From the NCBI GenBank assembly GCA_025559845.1, contig CP048469.1:1798001-1862000 (forward strand): a stretch of 64,000 nucleotides of DNA, given 5' to 3'. The notes beneath the pieces were generated by a model. The model was not told the DNA's origin, did no database searches, and was given only the letters and a program-made list of their open reading frames with translations. Shown piece by piece: positions 17,656 through 25,572 of this stretch. Source of the stretch: Agrobacterium tumefaciens (GTDB lineage: Bacteria; Pseudomonadota; Alphaproteobacteria; Rhizobiales; Rhizobiaceae). Position numbers and translations under genes: made by a program. Numbering within the stretch: position 1 is the stretch's first letter; each line of letters starts with the position of its first letter.

Positions 17656-18732
17656 TTACTGAGCCCTATCCTCGCTCCATCTTCGCCAATGCGTCACTGT
17701 CTGGTAGGTGGCGCCTGTCTGCTTGGCGATATCGCGATTTGAAACGCCCTCGTCTATCAACCGCAGTATCTCATCTTTGAATATCGTGCGCCGACCGCGA
17801 TATTGCGGCTCATGCTCGATCACCCTCGCAGTCAGCATGTCCTGGGGCTTGCGGCTTTGGACCTTGCGGACCTCATTCACAAATTTCGGATTGCAGCAAA
17901 GCCTCTTGGCAACCTGTATGTCAGTGAACGGCCCAGCGTTTAACAGCGTCGTGATCTGCTCGCGCAACTTGTCGGTCACATCATTGACGTAGCCCTGTCG
18001 CTTCTCATCTATGTGCGGCTCCATGATCATACCGACGATTGCGACGCTGTTGCGCATCACTCCGCCGTGCGGGGACTTGTATCGTTCGCCGAGTGCTGAC
18101 CGCGCTCCGAATGTGCGCAGGTTATGCGCATCCGGTTCCACGTTCTGAATTCGCATCTTGCCATCATGCTGGATAACAACGGCGCGGCCATGTCCATCAA
18201 AGCGGTTGATGTCTACGAAGACATGTTCGCCGTCGATGACCATCGCGCAGAAATTTGGCTGGGTGGCTGGCTGGATGCTTGCGACTACCGATTCGAGCCT
18301 GTCGATATTTGTTTTCAGCTTGAGTGCATCGTCGATCTTGGTGCTCGTCCGGCGATCATGTTCGCGGACGTGGACGGGTTTTTCCTGATTGTACGAGCCG
18401 GTCTTGCGAATAGAAGGAAGAACCTCTCCAGCCAGCCAGTCCGTAAAACGATCCGCCTCTTCCTTGTTCGACCTGAAAACAAACTTGTAAACTGCAGGCT
18501 CATTTATGACCGTAAGTTCTTGATTTCCACCAGGGGTACGAAACTTCCGTACCCCTTTCCATGCTGCCTTTATGCGGGCAAGGGTGGCGCTTCCGCGCCA
18601 TTCAATACCAAGCGCCGCGGCAATATCTTTGGCCACGAACCACGGCGTGTCGCCGTCGACGTCAGCGCGAATGCTGTTCTCCTCGAAGATAAAATTGGTT
18701 ATGCTGTTGATAGCTCTCGCCATGGTGTCCAT
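17656..18732 (-). CDS. BRO-N antirepressor with C-terminal helix-turn-helix
   Basis: 358 residues. The N-terminal 110 residues are a BRO-N domain (WFVAKDIAAALGIEW, INEPAVYKFVFRSNK, DWLAGEVLPSIRKTGSY), found in phage antirepressors. A central part of about 130 residues is not recognised. The end (about 325-350, DEGVSNRDIAKQTGATYQTV) is a helix-turn-helix of resolvase type. It is divergent from a ribbon-helix-helix repressor gene with shared operators, like ant with arc/mnt in P22. Confidence 0.82.
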   Translation of the reverse strand: MDTMARAINSITNFIFEENSIRADVDGDTPWFVAKDIAAALGIEWRGSATLARIKAAWKGVRKFRTPGGNQELTVINEPAVYKFVFRSNKEEADRFTDWLAGEVLPSIRKTGSYNQEKPVHVREHDRRTSTKIDDALKLKTNIDRLESVVASIQPATQPNFCAMVIDGEHVFVDINRFDGHGRAVVIQHDGKMRIQNVEPDAHNLRTFGARSALGERYKSPHGGVMRNSVAIVGMIMEPHIDEKRQGYVNDVTDKLREQITTLLNAGPFTDIQVAKRLCCNPKFVNEVRKVQSRKPQDMLTARVIEHEPQYRGRRTIFKDEILRLIDEGVSNRDIAKQTGATYQTVTHWRRWSEDRAQ

Positions 18733-18777
18733 CCGTGTTTAGGGCTGGCGGTGAGTGCTGGTGCAAACAGCCTCACC

Positions 18778-18860
18778 GCAACTTGTGCAACATTTACACT
18801 TGCACAAGTTGCCATCACACGTAGGCAATGTCAATCAACTTGAAATGTTGGTCAACTTGA
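18778..18860. promoter_or_regulatory. CAACTTG operator cluster between antirepressor and RHH repressor
   Basis: Four CAACTTG cores lie here: two as arms of a 13-bp inverted repeat (18778-18790 and 18800-18812, 9-base spacer) and two direct TCAACTTGA copies 17 bp apart (18835-18843, 18852-18860). The latter two cover the -35 box and spacer of the repressor promoter. This is the arrangement expected for autoregulation and for shutting the divergent antirepressor. Confidence 0.7.
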
Positions 18861-18868
18861 CATACAAT
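18840..18868 (+). promoter_or_regulatory. promoter of RHH repressor, probably leaderless mRNA
   Basis: TTGAAA (18840-18845), 17-base spacer, TACAAT (18863-18868). The start point falls within a base or two of ATG 18875, so the transcript should have no leader, as for lambda cI from PRM. Confidence 0.65.
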
Positions 18869-18874
18869 ATGACC

Positions 18875-19132
18875 ATGGAAAAAGAGCTCAAAGACCAACG
18901 AATTGCCGTCATGTTAACGCCCTCAGAGTTGAAGGCTATCGATGACTGGTCTTTCTCTAAGCGAATTCGGTCACGCGGTGAGGCAATCCGTCAGCTAATA
19001 AGCACAGGGCTGGCTGGAGACGAACTATTTGAAAGGGTTCGAGACGCACACGCAGACGGTACAACGATACCCTTTGAGGACATTCATGATGTCGCCGTTG
19101 ACGTTCAGTTTCGACCTATCAAGGGTTTCTAG
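18875..19132 (+). CDS. ribbon-helix-helix (Arc/CopG-like) repressor of the antirepressor
   Basis: 85 residues starting MEKELKDQRIAVMLTPSELK. The segment RIAVMLTPSELKAIDDWSFS then SRGEAIRQLISTGL fits the strand-helix-helix fold of MetJ/Arc/CopG proteins. Divergent from the BRO-N gene with a shared operator region. A second in-frame ATG lies two codons upstream. By analogy with P22 immI it should keep the antirepressor off in the lysogen. Confidence 0.75.
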   Translation: MEKELKDQRIAVMLTPSELKAIDDWSFSKRIRSRGEAIRQLISTGLAGDELFERVRDAHADGTTIPFEDIHDVAVDVQFRPIKGF

Positions 19133-19185
19133 AAACTGCCAAGAAGCTTGCTTTCGAAAGCAAGTTTCCTAGCATGATACAGAAA

Positions 19186-19203
19186 ACCCCTCCGAAGAGG
19201 GGT
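19186..19203 (-). terminator. rho-independent terminator after Rha-type gene
   Basis: Read on the - strand: ACCCCTC, loop TTCG, GAGGGGT, then TTTCTG. A separate perfect palindrome centred on TTCGAA (19147-19164) lies just before it. Confidence 0.75.
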
Positions 19204-19211
19204 AGTCTCTG

Positions 19212-19760
19212 TCATGCTGCGCGGGGCAAGTTTTGGTTCGCGGTAATCGTCGCTCCGAATGTGAAAGTCATCTGCGACTGACTTTCCGGCATCAGCATTG
19301 CTGGAACGACCGGCAATCCCAAGTGCCCCCAAAGCTGCTGCGCCGCTTTCGGGCCGAACGTCCTTTGCGCCTGGCCAACCAGAAGACGAGCCTCTGTCTC
19401 TGGCGTATACGGCACGATCTGCGGCTCTTCGTCTCGCTCCCTAAGCTCCGCTTCCATCGCATTGAACTGCGCGATGTAGGCTTCCTTGAAACGAGCCGCC
19501 TTTGAACCGGTGAAACCCATGGCAAGGAAGGTGAACCCGTCCTTTGTCATCTCATAGTGAGATGTGGACACGCCAGTTAAGTCATTGATTTTAAACGGCA
19601 CGAAATTGTGCTCATGGAAATCTACGCTACATTCAAGCTCTCTGATATCCTGTAGCACGCGCCTATGCGCCTTCTCAAAATAATCCGCGACATCGCGGCT
19701 GTTTGCAACGACATTTCCATCCTTTACGGACAGGATGGGCAGTCTGATTTCCTCAGTCAT
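19212..19760 (-). CDS. rha: Rha-family phage regulatory protein (antirepressor)
   Basis: 182 residues. The N-terminal 95 match the Rha domain: VANSRDVADYFEKAHRRVLQ, SHYEMTKDGFTFLAMGFTG and AARFKEAYIAQFNAMEAEL. Rha proteins of lambdoid phages act as antirepressors or block growth without IHF. The gene has its own repeated leader and terminator, so it is a separate unit. It is one of two antirepressor-type genes in the window, matching the non-cleavable main repressor. Confidence 0.85.
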   Translation of the reverse strand: MTEEIRLPILSVKDGNVVANSRDVADYFEKAHRRVLQDIRELECSVDFHEHNFVPFKINDLTGVSTSHYEMTKDGFTFLAMGFTGSKAARFKEAYIAQFNAMEAELRERDEEPQIVPYTPETEARLLVGQAQRTFGPKAAQQLWGHLGLPVVPAMLMPESQSQMTFTFGATITANQNLPRAA

Positions 19761-19801
19761 GCAGTCTCCTCTTGAGTGGTGTTGCGACGGCCGGTTAGCC
19801 G
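19761..19801 (-). promoter_or_regulatory. repeated leader module L3
   Basis: Coding strand: hairpin CGGC-TAACC-GGCCG (19788-19801), then CACCACT and GAGGAGACTGC before the ATG. The last base of the CACCACA core differs here. Confidence 0.65.
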
Positions 19802-19856
19802 ACGCTCCTATAAATAAGAATTCCACTCGGAAACGACAACTTCACTGAGGAAATAA

Positions 19857-20003
19857 TCAGCCCTGCACCCAGTCCCAAAGCTCATCGATTTCCTTGGTCG
19901 TAAGAGATCCATCGTCAGCCGTGTTTGCCTCGACGTAACCGTCGACCGCTGCCATGAACTGCCACATCGACATTTCATTGACTTGCTGAGGGGTGAATCC
20001 CAT
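19857..20003 (-). CDS. tail assembly chaperone, second frame (GT-like)
   Basis: 48 residues from ATG 20003 (MGFTPQQVNEMSMWQFMAAV and onward). The frame stays open upstream of this ATG to about 20098, overlapping the end of the previous gene in its -1 frame (ending LPNGKLRFAAIYGTGAV before the Met). A run of five G (20093-20097, reading GTGGGGGAG on the coding strand) lies inside the overlap. The usual lambda G/GT arrangement would give a G-T fusion by -1 frameshifting; the internal ATG may also be used. Confidence 0.75.
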   Translation of the reverse strand: MGFTPQQVNEMSMWQFMAAVDGYVEANTADDGSLTTKEIDELWDWVQG

Positions 20004-20035
20004 TACCGCCCCTGTGCCGTAGATCGCAGCAAATC

Positions 20036-20416
20036 TCAGCTTACCGTTAGGGAGGTCGTCAAGCTGTGTTCGATTTGACTTGCTGCGTCGCCCTCCCCCA
20101 CAGGCTCATCCGGAGCGCCGTACACCGCAACCGTCAGAACTGCATGTGCCGCCAAGGCATACTCGCCCACTGGCCTTGTTTTGACGTGTTCTTTGATAAG
20201 CTTCGTCGCCTCTTCGGGCTTGCGGCCAGCGCCAATAAGCCCAAGTCGGAGAGTGGCTTCAATATCTTCCGATCGCCACAACTTGTGTTCAAGACGATGC
20301 AATACGACGAGCGGGCCCGCATCGCATTTTTCCTGAAGCTGTGCGATCTCTCCCCACCCGAGACGGAATTCGTAGTCTCCGTCCCAGATGGTCAATTCGA
20401 TACGAGCATCCCGCAT
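20036..20416 (-). CDS. tail assembly chaperone G-like (gene transfer agent family)
   Basis: 126 residues, MRDARIELTIWDGDYEFRLGW, of the gene-transfer-agent family protein type that precedes the tape measure gene in alphaproteobacterial siphophages. It follows the tail tube gene with a TAATG overlap. It probably binds the tape measure protein before tail polymerisation and is extended by frameshift into the next frame. Confidence 0.8.
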   Translation of the reverse strand: MRDARIELTIWDGDYEFRLGWGEIAQLQEKCDAGPLVVLHRLEHKLWRSEDIEATLRLGLIGAGRKPEEATKLIKEHVKTRPVGEYALAAHAVLTVAVYGAPDEPVGEGDAASQIEHSLTTSLTVS

Positions 20417-20865
20417 TAGGGCGTGACCGGCGTGGTTACGCGAACCATCTCGCCGTCACTCTGGAGAGAGACGTTGTTGGTCGCGCGCTGGCCGTTGTTG
20501 GCGCCGACTTCCATGCTCTCGATGTGCATGCGGCCGGTCCAGGTAATCGTCTTTGCGGGGAACTCCCATTCGACCTTGACCGGAATGCTGTCGATGCTCT
20601 CGAAGCCTTCGACCCAAGCGTCAACGCTCTCTGAGGCAAGTACGCCCTCGCCGGACACCGACATGGAAAGAGATGTTGCATCGCGACCGACCCAATCGAC
20701 CTTATCCGGGTCGGCACAGTCTGGAATATTGACCTCCTCGAGGCCCTTATTCAATGTGATAGATCGTTGCGTGAAGCCGCAGGGCGAAGAGTAAACGATT
20801 GGGTCGGCGTCCGTGCCGATAAGCACGCGAACCTTACCCCCCTTGATGGTGGTTGCTTGAGCCAT
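20416..20865 (-). CDS. major tail tube protein
   Basis: 149 residues of the type seen for alphaproteobacterial phage/GTA tail tubes: KGGKVRVLIGTDADPIVY near the start and a C-terminal beta region (EWEFPAKTITWTGRMHIES, GANNGQRATNNVSLQSDGE). Has the CACCACA leader and AGGAGG site. Confidence 0.82.
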   Translation of the reverse strand: MAQATTIKGGKVRVLIGTDADPIVYSSPCGFTQRSITLNKGLEEVNIPDCADPDKVDWVGRDATSLSMSVSGEGVLASESVDAWVEGFESIDSIPVKVEWEFPAKTITWTGRMHIESMEVGANNGQRATNNVSLQSDGEMVRVTTPVTP

Positions 20866-20891
20866 AAAGGCCTCCTAGAAATGTGTGGTGA
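20866..20891 (-). promoter_or_regulatory. repeated leader module L4
   Basis: CACCACA (20884-20890 complement) and TAGGAGGCC before the tail tube ATG. It is the only copy in the core structural region. Confidence 0.55.
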
Positions 20892-20914
20892 ATGCGGCCC
20901 TATTGGACCGTCCC

Positions 20915-21313
20915 TTACGGCTCTTCGACGATCGCGGTGTAGCGAAGCGATGCCTGCTTGAGCGCGCCGTCGGTCACGATGTCGGTTCGCCATGGTTCAA
21001 ACGAAACGAGCGCGTTTGTCGCAAGCGACGGTTCCCAGCCACGCAGCGCACGACGTACAGCGTCAGACACCTGCCGTACTTGCGAAAGAACCGGCGCATC
21101 AGACCAGCAGTCGATCTGAATCATGATCTCGCCGCCATCAACACAGTCGATCAATTCAGCGACGTAGTTAGACGGCCCGATGCAGATATATGGCTTGGCC
21201 CACGTGGACTGCGGAATGTCCGCAACTCGATTGCTGACTAGCGCTGTTACGGCGGCGTCGGCCCTCAGGCGCGCGATAATAGCACCCTGCAACTCAAGAA
21301 CCGGGTCAGCCAT
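20915..21313 (-). CDS. tail terminator/completion protein, DUF3168 family
   Basis: 132 residues, LELQGAIIARLRADAAVTAL at the start and IQIDCWSDAPVLSQVRQVSDAVRRAL in the middle, the pattern of DUF3168. It caps the tail at its head-proximal end. Sits between gp10-like and tail tube genes as usual. Confidence 0.85.
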   Translation of the reverse strand: MADPVLELQGAIIARLRADAAVTALVSNRVADIPQSTWAKPYICIGPSNYVAELIDCVDGGEIMIQIDCWSDAPVLSQVRQVSDAVRRALRGWEPSLATNALVSFEPWRTDIVTDGALKQASLRYTAIVEEP

Positions 21314-21764
21314 TCGCTGCCACCTCTTTCGCTGATTTTGTTATAGCGCGCGTAATGCGAGACTTGGTGCGTCGGCGTAGAGCGCGATACGAGACGAAAA
21401 AGAATGGCTGTGCGGACGTGCCAGGATGCTGCGTTCCAGCGAACTGGCCCGCATTCTGGTGAGCTCTTGTCGAAAACTCGACCAAGTGAGCGTAACGCAC
21501 CTTGCTGTTGCCGGCATAGATTGTGATAACCAGCTTGCCGTCGGCAGATTTCACCGTCGCGATCTTCTGGCTGAATTTTGGAGCGTCGCCCCAGGTCCAT
21601 CCGATTGAATCACGAAGCTCGCCGCTATCTACCGCCACCAGTGACTTCATCAGCGCCACGATCTCGTTGGCGCCAACTTCCATCGCTTCCTTGATGCGTT
21701 TTTCAGCCGCAGCAGGAAGCTTTTTCAGCTTGCGGTTTAGCTTTTCAAGGCCGAGAACTTTCAC
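21306..21764 (-). CDS. HK97 gp10-like head-tail protein
   Basis: 152 residues, GLEKLNRKLKKLPAAAEKRI at the start and AHLVEFSTRAH then AQPFFFVSYRAL later, both typical of the HK97 gp10 family that joins head and tail. Starts with GTG in a GTGA overlap. Confidence 0.85.
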   Translation of the reverse strand: MKVLGLEKLNRKLKKLPAAAEKRIKEAMEVGANEIVALMKSLVAVDSGELRDSIGWTWGDAPKFSQKIATVKSADGKLVITIYAGNSKVRYAHLVEFSTRAHQNAGQFAGTQHPGTSAQPFFFVSYRALRRRTKSRITRAITKSAKEVAANG

Positions 21765-22117
21765 CCCGCCTCCCCCTCTACCACAAGCAACTCAATCCAC
21801 TGGTTTCGCTCATCGATGTTGACCGCAGACTTGATGGCGTAGGTTGCACCGGTACGCTTGTTACGCGCCCGCCACGCTGGCGTGATGGTACGCGTGCGTT
21901 CGTTGCTGCGGATGGTCATGGTGAAAGGCTGGATTCCCTGTAAACGCGAAGCAATTACAGGCTCAGACCCAACACGCGGCTCAAGGCGAGCTGGCTCGAC
22001 GAATTGCTCCGCGAAGCCGATAATCACCCCACCATACCCATCATCGCCCTCAACCTCGGCCTCAAAGCCGATGCGCTCACTCAGCGAGCCTGCGCCCGCC
22101 CTTTTGCGTTTTGGCAT
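21761..22117 (-). CDS. head closure protein (SPP1 gp16/HK97 gp7-like)
   Basis: 118 residues with the features of head-tail adaptors: basic N-terminus, LSERIGFEAEVEGDDGYGG and a C-terminal beta run (YAIKSAVNIDERNQWIELLV). It closes the DNA-filled head between connector and gp10-like protein. Confidence 0.8.
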   Translation of the reverse strand: MPKRKRAGAGSLSERIGFEAEVEGDDGYGGVIIGFAEQFVEPARLEPRVGSEPVIASRLQGIQPFTMTIRSNERTRTITPAWRARNKRTGATYAIKSAVNIDERNQWIELLVVEGEAG

Positions 22118-22265
22118 GGGGTCGATCCTTTGTTGGCTCGCCAGTTTTGGCCGCTATTGCAGCCGCAGCGCACTTGCGAGTGACGTTGTAGAGACCGGCC
22201 TGATAGGCGATGGTGACGCCGCCGTGCGGCTTCCAGTCGAAGGGCTTATGGAATCGTAGCCACAT
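22077..22265 (-). CDS. small phage protein (62 aa) overlapping both neighbours
   Basis: ATG 22265 gives MWLRFHKPFDWKPHGGVTIA, then a basic tail. It overlaps the connector gene by 20 bases and the head closure gene by 41. Proteins beginning MWLRFHKPFDWKP are common at this place in rhizobial phages, hence I think it real; function unknown. Confidence 0.6.
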   Translation of the reverse strand: MWLRFHKPFDWKPHGGVTIAYQAGLYNVTRKCAAAAIAAKTGEPTKDRPHAKTQKGGRRLAE

Positions 22266-22593
22266 CTTCACCGTCCAATGTGCGCCACACGCGCCATGGT
22301 GCCAAAAGCATCCGCACGGCGCGCGGTAACACAGCATCGCCCTTGGATTCTGGGTCAGGCTCACGAACCTCGTACAGGTCGCCTGTTACAAGCAGGATTG
22401 CCGATACGATGGCAGGGCTAGCCGCAATTCCATCGTCTGCCGATGGCGTCTCGTCTGCCGGCACAACCTCTCTATCGAGGTGTTCTGCGATGATGCTTTC
22501 TGCAGCATCACGGTAAAGGCCGATCTCAATGTCTTCATCGCTATGAAAGACTCTCAAGTGGCGCTTGACCGTTTCGAGATCGACGATCGCCAT
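22246..22593 (-). CDS. head-tail connector protein (gp6-like)
   Basis: 115 residues from ATG 22593: MAIVDLETVKRHLRVFHSDE and then IGLYRDAAESIIAEHLDREV, the classic start of the HK97 gp6-type connector, later LLVTGDLYEVRE and AVRMLLAPWRVW. It forms the ring below the portal. The start lies right after the upstream TGA. Confidence 0.88.
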   Translation of the reverse strand: MAIVDLETVKRHLRVFHSDEDIEIGLYRDAAESIIAEHLDREVVPADETPSADDGIAASPAIVSAILLVTGDLYEVREPDPESKGDAVLPRAVRMLLAPWRVWRTLDGEDVATIP

Positions 22594-22594
22594 A

Positions 22595-22936
22595 TCACGC
22601 CGCCACGACTGCAGCAGTCGCCGCGCTGGTAACTGACACACTGCCCTTGTCGTTCGAAGCCGTCACGCGAACCGTGATAACCTTGCCTATGTCTCCAACG
22701 ACAGGAACGTACGTTGCTCCGGTTGCACCAGAAATGGCAACGCCAGCGGCGAACCACTGTCGTGCGTATGTTGGCGAACCAGACCATGTGCCGGTCGTCG
22801 ATGTGAGCGTCTGGCCTACGCGGGCTGTGCCTGTAATGGCTGGTGCCACAGAATTAGCAGGCGAGCCGATACCGTTAACGATACCGGCGCCGATATAGGA
22901 CGCGACCCTGCGCTTACGATCCCTCGTTGTCAGCAT
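22595..22936 (-). CDS. Ig-like domain protein, probable capsid decoration
   Basis: 113 residues; nearly all is one Ig-like beta domain (APAITGTARVGQTLTSTTG, GSPTYARQWFAAGVAISG, VGDIGKVITVRVTASNDKG). Such domains decorate phage capsids and tails. Placed between the capsid and connector genes, a head decoration role is likely. Confidence 0.75.
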   Translation of the reverse strand: MLTTRDRKRRVASYIGAGIVNGIGSPANSVAPAITGTARVGQTLTSTTGTWSGSPTYARQWFAAGVAISGATGATYVPVVGDIGKVITVRVTASNDKGSVSVTSAATAAVVAA

Positions 22937-23174
22937 CAGGTTTATCCTTCTTTTTCGTCGAGCGAGTGGAGGAAATTACCGGCTTGTCAGCGGCATCATC
23001 CGCGACGTCGTCTTCAACGACGACCTTTGCCTCACCAACAATGTCCACCAGGCCCTGCGCAGCGAGCTGTCTTGCCTCGCCAGCCTCGGCCTTGAATGGA
23101 TCGCTCTTTTTGGTCTTCAGTTCTTTGCCTACCGCAAATGTGCGCTTGGCCTTCACTTCCAGAAAATCAGTCAT
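22914..23174 (-). CDS. small capsid-region hypothetical protein
   Basis: 86 residues from ATG 23174 (GAGGAAG upstream). The first half (KRTFAVGKELKTKKSDPFKA) is basic and the rest acidic/Lys-rich and probably disordered (TRSTKKKDKPDADNEGS). Common in this location; function unknown. Confidence 0.65.
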   Translation of the reverse strand: MTDFLEVKAKRTFAVGKELKTKKSDPFKAEAGEARQLAAQGLVDIVGEAKVVVEDDVADDAADKPVISSTRSTKKKDKPDADNEGS

Positions 23175-23222
23175 ATTCACTTCCTCTCAAAGAAAGGGGA
23201 GCCGAAGCTCCCCTCAGATCAA

Positions 23223-24431
23223 TTAGGCGCCTTCGACGTCGCCGGTCACGAAGGACTCAGGGCGATAGACTGCGAACGCCAGGCGCTCTTCAGCGCGGAT
23301 GGTGAACATGTTCTTCTCGAAGTCATCGACGTTCTCGCTGGAAAGCAGAACCTCGATATCCATGCGGTCGAAAATCTGAGCCGCGAAGCTGAACGCGCCA
23401 GTGAGGAACTCACCTGCCGCCATAGCCTGGGTCGACACGACCGGCAGATTCCAGAGCGTCGGAGTGAGCGAGCCCTGCGGATTGCCGATGATGTAGTTGC
23501 CGCCAGCGTCCTTGGTCAGCTCAATCTTCGCCCAGTCGATCGGGTTCAGAACGAATGCAGTCGCTGGGTACTCAGCAAGAACCACCTGCAGAACTGCGAG
23601 GCGAAGGCGGTCGATACCAGTTTCGTCAGCAGCGGTGAATGCCGGGTTGAATGCGGTTGCCTGCGGAACCAAGCCGTGGATGTTCTGACCGGTGCCAGAG
23701 CCATTCAGGAGCTGATTTTCTTCGGCAAAGCGCAGACCGTAACGAGCGCGGCCGTCGATATAGGAGCGAAGCGCAGGTGCGTCGTCCAGGATCTGACGAG
23801 AGGCCTTGAAGAGGTGCGCGATCGTGCGAACCGGAGCGGACGTCATGTCGAACGTCAGATCCGAATAAGGCTTGGCAGTCGTTTCAGCGACCGGCGCAGC
23901 ATTGTTCGTGTAGCCCGTCTCCTTGACGTACTCGATCGAGCTCGAAGAGGTCTGACCAGGCAGAACGAGGTCACGGATCGTCAGCTGGCGCTCAGGCAGG
24001 CCGAAGATGCCGGGAACGCGTGCGCCAGGAACCAGAGAGGTGCCCTGAGAGCGACCAGCACCGACAGTGGTGTTGGCAGAGGTAATTGCGGCGCGGTCTG
24101 CCTTGACTTTGATCGAGCCGCGAGACGCGCCCGTCAACATGCCGGCCTTGTAGTCAGCGGATTCGATCACGAGGTCGCCGAGCGACTTCTGTTCGTTTTC
24201 GCCGATCTCGTTTTCACGCGCAGCACGCTTTTCCAGATCGCCAAGGCGGGTCGTAACGTCGCCCAGTTCGGACAGTGCCTTGTCGGTCTTTTCCTTCAGC
24301 TCAGCGGAGACGTCTGCGCCTGCGCGAACCTTTTCAGTGAGGTCGGAACCGAGATTCTGTACCTGCTCCTTGATGGACGCAAGCGAAGTACCGAGCTCGC
24401 CGATCTTATCGGCAAGTTGATTGTCAGCCAT
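23223..24431 (-). CDS. major capsid protein, HK97 fold
   Basis: 402 residues: an N-terminal coiled-coil delta (scaffold) domain (about 1-90) removed during maturation, then the HK97 core (LVPGARVPGIFGLPERQLTI, APVRTIAHLFKASRQILDDA, EENQLLNGSGTGQNIHG, QIFDRMDIEVLLSSENVDDF). AGGAGG precedes ATG 24431. Order protease-capsid is standard. Confidence 0.95.
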   Translation of the reverse strand: MADNQLADKIGELGTSLASIKEQVQNLGSDLTEKVRAGADVSAELKEKTDKALSELGDVTTRLGDLEKRAARENEIGENEQKSLGDLVIESADYKAGMLTGASRGSIKVKADRAAITSANTTVGAGRSQGTSLVPGARVPGIFGLPERQLTIRDLVLPGQTSSSSIEYVKETGYTNNAAPVAETTAKPYSDLTFDMTSAPVRTIAHLFKASRQILDDAPALRSYIDGRARYGLRFAEENQLLNGSGTGQNIHGLVPQATAFNPAFTAADETGIDRLRLAVLQVVLAEYPATAFVLNPIDWAKIELTKDAGGNYIIGNPQGSLTPTLWNLPVVSTQAMAAGEFLTGAFSFAAQIFDRMDIEVLLSSENVDDFEKNMFTIRAEERLAFAVYRPESFVTGDVEGA

Positions 24432-24444
24432 AAGTGGCCTCCTT

Positions 24445-25563
24445 TTATCGAATTAGAGGTGATTTTGCTTCGGCAAGAAGCCGGTCAATGGCTGCCAAAG
24501 CAGCAGCATCCGCATCGACGTCAGGAGCCCCCTGACCATCCTTGAGGTAGAGCCGAGCGGCCCGCTCTGCCTCAGAGCCCGACAACCCCATCAGTCCCCT
24601 GATGCCGTTTTCGAACTCGCGTTTTGTGATTTGCTCGCCGGCAGTCATTTTTGCGACCAGCACGTTAGCGGCCTCGGCCTTTGCGGCGTTGCTGGCCTTG
24701 ATGCGCCTTACCGGCTCTGGTTGTGTCTGCGCCCCGTAGCGGGCCAAAGTCTCGTCAAGTGTAGCAATGCGGTCGACCATACCTCGGTCCATCAGCGATT
24801 CGGCGTAGAAAACTCGGCCTTGGCCATAATTGTCTTCGACTTTGCTGACGGTAACGCCTCGCCCTTCGGCGACGGACGCAACGAAGCGGTTGTACGAGCG
24901 GTTCACACCGTCCTGCACATGCGCCAGCGCTTCCTTGCCGAGCGGTTCGGTCTCGTTGCCTTCGACCTTGTGCTTGCCGGCTGAAATGTAGGTGCGTTTG
25001 ATGCCACGCTGCTCAAGAGCTGCGGACAGGTCATCATGGGCGGTGTAAACGCCGATCGAACCCGCGCGGCCGGATGGCGTCACGACAATTTCGTCTGTCG
25101 ATGCTGCTATCCAGTAAGCAGCGCTTGCGGCAAGGCTGTTGACCTGCGCAATAATCGGTTTTTCACCGCCGCGCAGCTTGCGAATTTCGGTCGCGAGCTC
25201 GTCTGTGCCTGGCACCGTGCCACCGGGGCTATCGATGTCGAGCACGACAGCCTTGATATCCTCGTTCGAAAGAGCTTTGTGCAGCGCTTTCTTGATACCG
25301 GCATAGGAAGTGCCTCCGCTCATCGCGGAAAACAGGTCCATTTTATCGGCCAGAACCCCATAAACGGGGATTACGGCGACGCTACCGCTGGTTTCAGCAA
25401 TTTCCTTGGCGCGCGCATCGTCGATCGATGCCGCGAACTCCGACGAAAACAGCTTCTCACCTTCGGCACGCGCCACCAAAACATCAGCCAAAACGCCCAG
25501 TTTTTCGCGCTGAATAGCCCAAGGTTCGGCCAGAAAGGCCGAAATCAGGTGTTCAAACTTCAT
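24445..25563 (-). CDS. capsid maturation protease, S49 (SppA-like)
   Basis: 372 residues. ClpP/SppA fold with IDSPGGTV, the nucleophile Ser in NSLAASAAYWIA and the general base Lys in YISAGKHKVEG. The N-terminal 60 residues are a helical extension. S49 proteases between portal and capsid genes cut the scaffold part off the capsid protein. Confidence 0.93.
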   Translation of the reverse strand: MKFEHLISAFLAEPWAIQREKLGVLADVLVARAEGEKLFSSEFAASIDDARAKEIAETSGSVAVIPVYGVLADKMDLFSAMSGGTSYAGIKKALHKALSNEDIKAVVLDIDSPGGTVPGTDELATEIRKLRGGEKPIIAQVNSLAASAAYWIAASTDEIVVTPSGRAGSIGVYTAHDDLSAALEQRGIKRTYISAGKHKVEGNETEPLGKEALAHVQDGVNRSYNRFVASVAEGRGVTVSKVEDNYGQGRVFYAESLMDRGMVDRIATLDETLARYGAQTQPEPVRRIKASNAAKAEAANVLVAKMTAGEQITKREFENGIRGLMGLSGSEAERAARLYLKDGQGAPDVDADAAALAAIDRLLAEAKSPLIR

Positions 25564-25572
25564 GATTTTCCC

